From the NCBI GenBank assembly GCA_016296235.1, contig JAEDJR010000007.1, positions 1 to 27,033 of the forward strand: a DNA stretch of 27,033 nt. The letters are read 5' to 3'. Positions 24,345 through 27,033 of the stretch are shown here, piece after piece (the first letter of the stretch is position 1; every line of letters begins with the position of its first letter). The stretch is from Oscillospiraceae bacterium (GTDB taxonomy: Bacteria; Bacillota; Clostridia; Oscillospirales; Oscillospiraceae). Under the pieces are notes generated by a model. That model searched no databases, was not told the origin of the DNA, and saw only the letters and a list, made by a program, of their open reading frames with translations. A program made the translations under genes and the position numbers.

Positions 24345-24974
24345 ATGCATATCCTGGAGGACATCCGCGCATATAAGAAAAACGACCCTGCCGCCAGAAG
24401 TGCGGCGGAGATCCTGCTTCTGTACAACGGACTCCATGCCACCATTCACTATCGTATGGCCCATTGGCTGCATCTGCACCATATGCGGTTTCTGGCCCGC
24501 TGGATCAGCCAGCTATCGAAGTTTTTCACCGGGATTGAAATTCACCCTGCCGCGGTCATTGGCCGGCGTCTGGTCATCGACCACGGAACCGGGATTGTCA
24601 TCGGCGAGACGGCGGAAATCGGAGACGACTGTCTGCTGTATCAGGGCGTGACTCTGGGCGGCACCGGTAAGGATGTGGGCAAGCGCCACCCCACCCTGGG
24701 CAACAACGTCATGGTGGGCAGCGGCGCAAAGGTTCTGGGCCCCTTTAAGGTGGGTGACAACGCCCGCATTGCGGCCAACGCCGTGGTTCTGCGGGAGGTT
24801 CCTGCCAATGCCACCGTGGTTGGCGTGCCGGGACATGTGGTTCGGCTCTGCGGTGAAAAGCTGGATCAGATTCACACTCCTGACCCGGTGATGCTGGAAA
24901 TTGAGCAGCTCCGGCTGAAGCTTTTGGAGCTGGAGGCCAAGGTGGCCCAGCTGGAGCAGGAAGGAGAGCTGTAA
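24345..24974 (+). CDS. cysE: Serine O-acetyltransferase
   Basis: CysE acetylates serine with acetyl-CoA to O-acetylserine, the precursor of cysteine. The 209-residue protein has a short N-terminal helical region (to about 62) and a left-handed beta-helix of hexapeptide repeats (about 63-165), with IDHGTGIVIGETAEIGD (78-94, catalytic H80) and GGTGKDVGKRHPT (H115). The length matches the short Gram-positive type. Residues 183-206 form a leucine/glutamate heptad pattern that looks like a coiled coil, and the protein ends EGEL and not in the isoleucine used by E. coli CysE to dock with cysteine synthase. The ATG at 24345 has GGAGG seven bases upstream; longer starts lie inside the T-box. Confidence 0.94.
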   Translation: MHILEDIRAYKKNDPAARSAAEILLLYNGLHATIHYRMAHWLHLHHMRFLARWISQLSKFFTGIEIHPAAVIGRRLVIDHGTGIVIGETAEIGDDCLLYQGVTLGGTGKDVGKRHPTLGNNVMVGSGAKVLGPFKVGDNARIAANAVVLREVPANATVVGVPGHVVRLCGEKLDQIHTPDPVMLEIEQLRLKLLELEAKVAQLEQEGEL

Positions 24975-24976
24975 TT

Positions 24977-25498
24977 ATGGAAATCCGTCCGCTGCCCAGA
25001 GCGCAGTATCAGGGTTATCCCATCCGCGCGGTCTATGAAACGGAGCAGGTCTACGGGGTTCGGCTGCTGGAACGAGGCTTTTTCCTGGAGCTGGAGCAGC
25101 TGGAAACGCCGGTCGTCAAATCCTGGGAGGACGCCCTGTTCGGCGAATGGCTGGAGGAGCCGGTGGCCCTGGGGGCCTTTGAAGGAGAAACGCTCCTGGG
25201 CGTCGTGGAGGGCAGTCCCGAGCGCTGGCACAATTTGTTCCGAATCAGCAATCTGTTTGTGGCGCAGTCCGCAAGACGGCAGGGATTGGGAAAAGCGCTT
25301 CTGCAAGCCATGATCGATTTTGCAAAACAGGAAACCGCCTGCCGCGGCATGATTCTGGAAACCCAGACCTGTAATGTTCCGGCCATCCGGCTCTATGAGT
25401 CCCTGGGCTTCCGTCTGTGCCGCATTGACCTGACAGAATACAGCAACCAAGACGTAGAAAGGAAAGAAGTGCGCATCGATCTGATGCTGCCCATCTAA
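24977..25498 (+). CDS. GNAT-family N-acetyltransferase, substrate unknown
   Basis: The 173-residue protein has the acetyl-CoA-binding motif of GNAT enzymes, SARRQGLGKALL (98-109, with Q102-G-L-G105), preceded by the beta-strand ISNLFV and followed by LETQTCNVPAIRLYESLGF, a classic GNAT C-terminal segment. That last segment and the N-terminal half faintly recall streptothricin-type acetyltransferases, but I cannot assign a substrate. It begins two bases after cysE with AAGGAGAG in the cysE end, and cysS follows 13 bases later, so it is cotranscribed under cysteine T-box control. A role with cysteine, a related thiol or a protein N-terminus is possible but unproven. Confidence 0.85.
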   Translation: MEIRPLPRAQYQGYPIRAVYETEQVYGVRLLERGFFLELEQLETPVVKSWEDALFGEWLEEPVALGAFEGETLLGVVEGSPERWHNLFRISNLFVAQSARRQGLGKALLQAMIDFAKQETACRGMILETQTCNVPAIRLYESLGFRLCRIDLTEYSNQDVERKEVRIDLMLPI

Positions 25499-25511
25499 GG
25501 AGGAAACTGAT

Positions 25512-26963
25512 ATGTATCTGTACAACTCTGCCACCCGCAAGCGGGAAGAATTCATTCCCAACCATCCCGATATTGTCAAGATGTACACCTGCGGCCCCAC
25601 GGTTTATCACTATGCCCATATCGGCAATCTGCGCAGCTATATCATGGAGGACGTGCTGGAAAAGGCCCTGCGTTATGCCGGCTACAACGTCAAGCGTGTC
25701 ATGAACATCACCGACGTGGGCCATCTGGCTTCGGACGCCGATACCGGTGAGGACAAGATGCTCAAGGGCGCCAAGCGGGAGCACAAATCCGTCATGGAGA
25801 TCGCCAAATTCTATACCGACGCCTTTTTTGAGGACTGCCGCAAGCTGAATATCAAGCGCCCCGATGTGGTGGAGCCTGCCACCAACTGCATTGACGAGTA
25901 TATCAAGATTATCTCCACGCTTCTCGACAAGGGATTTGCCTATCAGGCCGGCGGGAACGTCTATTTTGACGCTTCCAAGCTGGACCGGTATTATATCTTC
26001 AATGACCACGACGAAGAGGATCTGGCTGTCGGCGTCCGGGAGGGCGTGGAAGAGGACACCAACAAGCGCAATAAGAATGACTTTGTTCTCTGGTTCACCA
26101 AGTCCAAATTCGAAGATCAGGCCCTGAAATGGGATTCCCCCTGGGGTGTGGGCTACCCCGGCTGGCACATCGAGTGCTCCGGCATCTCCATGAAGCATCT
26201 GGGCCAGGATCTGGATATCCACTGCGGCGGGATCGACAATGCTTTCCCCCATCACACCAACGAAATTGCCCAGTCTGAGTCCTATCTGGGCCACAAGTGG
26301 TGCAACTACTGGATGCATGTCCACCATCTCAATACCAACTCCGGAAAAATGTCCAAATCCAAGGGCGAATTCCTGACGGTCAGCCTGCTGGAGAGCAAGG
26401 GCTATGATCCTCTGGCATACCGTCTGTTCTGCCTCCAGTCCCACTATCGCAAGAATCTCGTGTTCTCCTTTGAGAACCTGGACAATGCAGTGGTGACCTA
26501 CGGCAAGATGGTGGCCAAGATCGCCGCCCTGAACCCCAAGGACGAAGGAGAACTCGACCAGGCGGCTTTTGACGCCTTGCGGGAAAAGTTCCTGAATGCG
26601 CTGAACAATGACCTGAACACGTCTCTGGCCATTACGGCTGTCTATGACGCCTTGAAGTATAAGACCAACGACCGCACCAAGCTGGCGGTTCTTGCAGACT
26701 TCGACCGGGTGCTGGGGCTGGATCTGATTGCCAAGGCGGACAAAAAGCGTCAGGAGATGGCCGCTGCGCCCAAGGCCGGCAGCTTTGCCATCGTCAGCGA
26801 AGCCGGCGAATCCGATCCCGCCGTGGAGGCTCTGATTCAGGCCCGGCAGGACGCCAAAAAGGCCAAAAACTTTGCCGAAGCCGACCGTATTCGCGATGAG
26901 CTGAAGGCCCAGGGCATCGAGCTTACCGACGTCCCCGGCGGCGTGAAGTGGAAACGGGTATAA
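25512..26963 (+). CDS. cysS: Cysteinyl-tRNA synthetase
   Basis: CysRS charges tRNA-Cys with cysteine. The 483-residue protein is a class I synthetase: TCGPTVY (26-32, C27 a zinc ligand), HIGN (36-39), WHIECSGIS and GGIDNAFPHHTNE supplying further zinc ligands, and KMSKSKGE. The C-terminal half holds the helical DALR-type region and ends with a tail rich in EADRIRDELKAQGIEL, standard for the family. A strong AAGGAGG precedes the ATG. It is the last gene of the T-box operon, and regulation by its own substrate tRNA closes the loop. No terminator is visible in the 70 bases left after the stop. Confidence 0.97.
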   Translation: MYLYNSATRKREEFIPNHPDIVKMYTCGPTVYHYAHIGNLRSYIMEDVLEKALRYAGYNVKRVMNITDVGHLASDADTGEDKMLKGAKREHKSVMEIAKFYTDAFFEDCRKLNIKRPDVVEPATNCIDEYIKIISTLLDKGFAYQAGGNVYFDASKLDRYYIFNDHDEEDLAVGVREGVEEDTNKRNKNDFVLWFTKSKFEDQALKWDSPWGVGYPGWHIECSGISMKHLGQDLDIHCGGIDNAFPHHTNEIAQSESYLGHKWCNYWMHVHHLNTNSGKMSKSKGEFLTVSLLESKGYDPLAYRLFCLQSHYRKNLVFSFENLDNAVVTYGKMVAKIAALNPKDEGELDQAAFDALREKFLNALNNDLNTSLAITAVYDALKYKTNDRTKLAVLADFDRVLGLDLIAKADKKRQEMAAAPKAGSFAIVSEAGESDPAVEALIQARQDAKKAKNFAEADRIRDELKAQGIELTDVPGGVKWKRV

Positions 26964-27033
26964 GAATACTGAAACAAACGGGCCTGTCGCAAAATTCGCA
27001 ACATGCACAAAAGATGACCGCACCAAGGCTCCC

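Noticed and set aside
25245..27026. A 593-codon minus-strand open frame opposite cysS and the GNAT end
   Set aside because: Antisense shadow that crosses gene borders and has no ribosome site or known motif.
26964..27033. Terminator or small gene after cysS
   Set aside because: No stable stem with a T-run and no credible start with a ribosome site; only a short TCGCAA direct repeat is seen.

Overview
The window is a stretch of core chromosome from a Gram-positive-type bacterium, most likely a Clostridia member of the Oscillospiraceae/Ruminococcaceae kind (inference). The basis is the gene set: HPr kinase, WhiA next to RapZ and YvcK, a DUF1385 protein next to prmC, a T-box leader, and the absence of outer-membrane genes. 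Coding regions favour G/C at third positions. I found no phage, transposase, CRISPR, rRNA or tRNA gene.

Layout. (1) 1-2142, minus strand: a spermidine/putrescine-type ABC ATPase (potA, C-terminus off the window) and an RluA-family pseudouridine synthase, each with its own promoter. (2) 2189-3030, plus: yceD-rpmF behind a near-perfect sigma-A promoter and closed by a terminator. (3) 3053-6125, plus: der-plsY-gpsA (ribosome assembly GTPase and two phospholipid-precursor enzymes), ending in a terminator that faces the rpmB terminator. (4) 6135-6459, minus: rpmB, divergent from hprK. (5) 6497-14785, plus: hprK, a terminator, then murB-rapZ-yvcK-whiA-dnaE, which links cell-wall synthesis, carbon-flux regulation, division control and replication. 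(6) 14822-23773, plus: a lipoprotein with Asp-rich repeat loops, an OmpR-type response regulator and a sensor kinase, then DUF1385-prmC-recA-recX-rimO-pgsA, all tightly spaced or overlapping. (7) 23774-24344: a 570-base gap holding a large imperfect inverted repeat and then a promoter plus a tRNA-Cys T-box leader. (8) 24345-26963: cysE-GNAT-cysS, the cysteine operon controlled by that T-box.

Most of the window is ordinary housekeeping. The parts least explained by known biology are the lipoprotein/two-component unit at the head of the recA-containing run, the GNAT enzyme inside the cysteine T-box operon, the coiled-coil tail on CysE, and the inverted-repeat element. I do not see a clearly new multi-gene system. 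All assignments come from reading motifs and layout; no database search was run.
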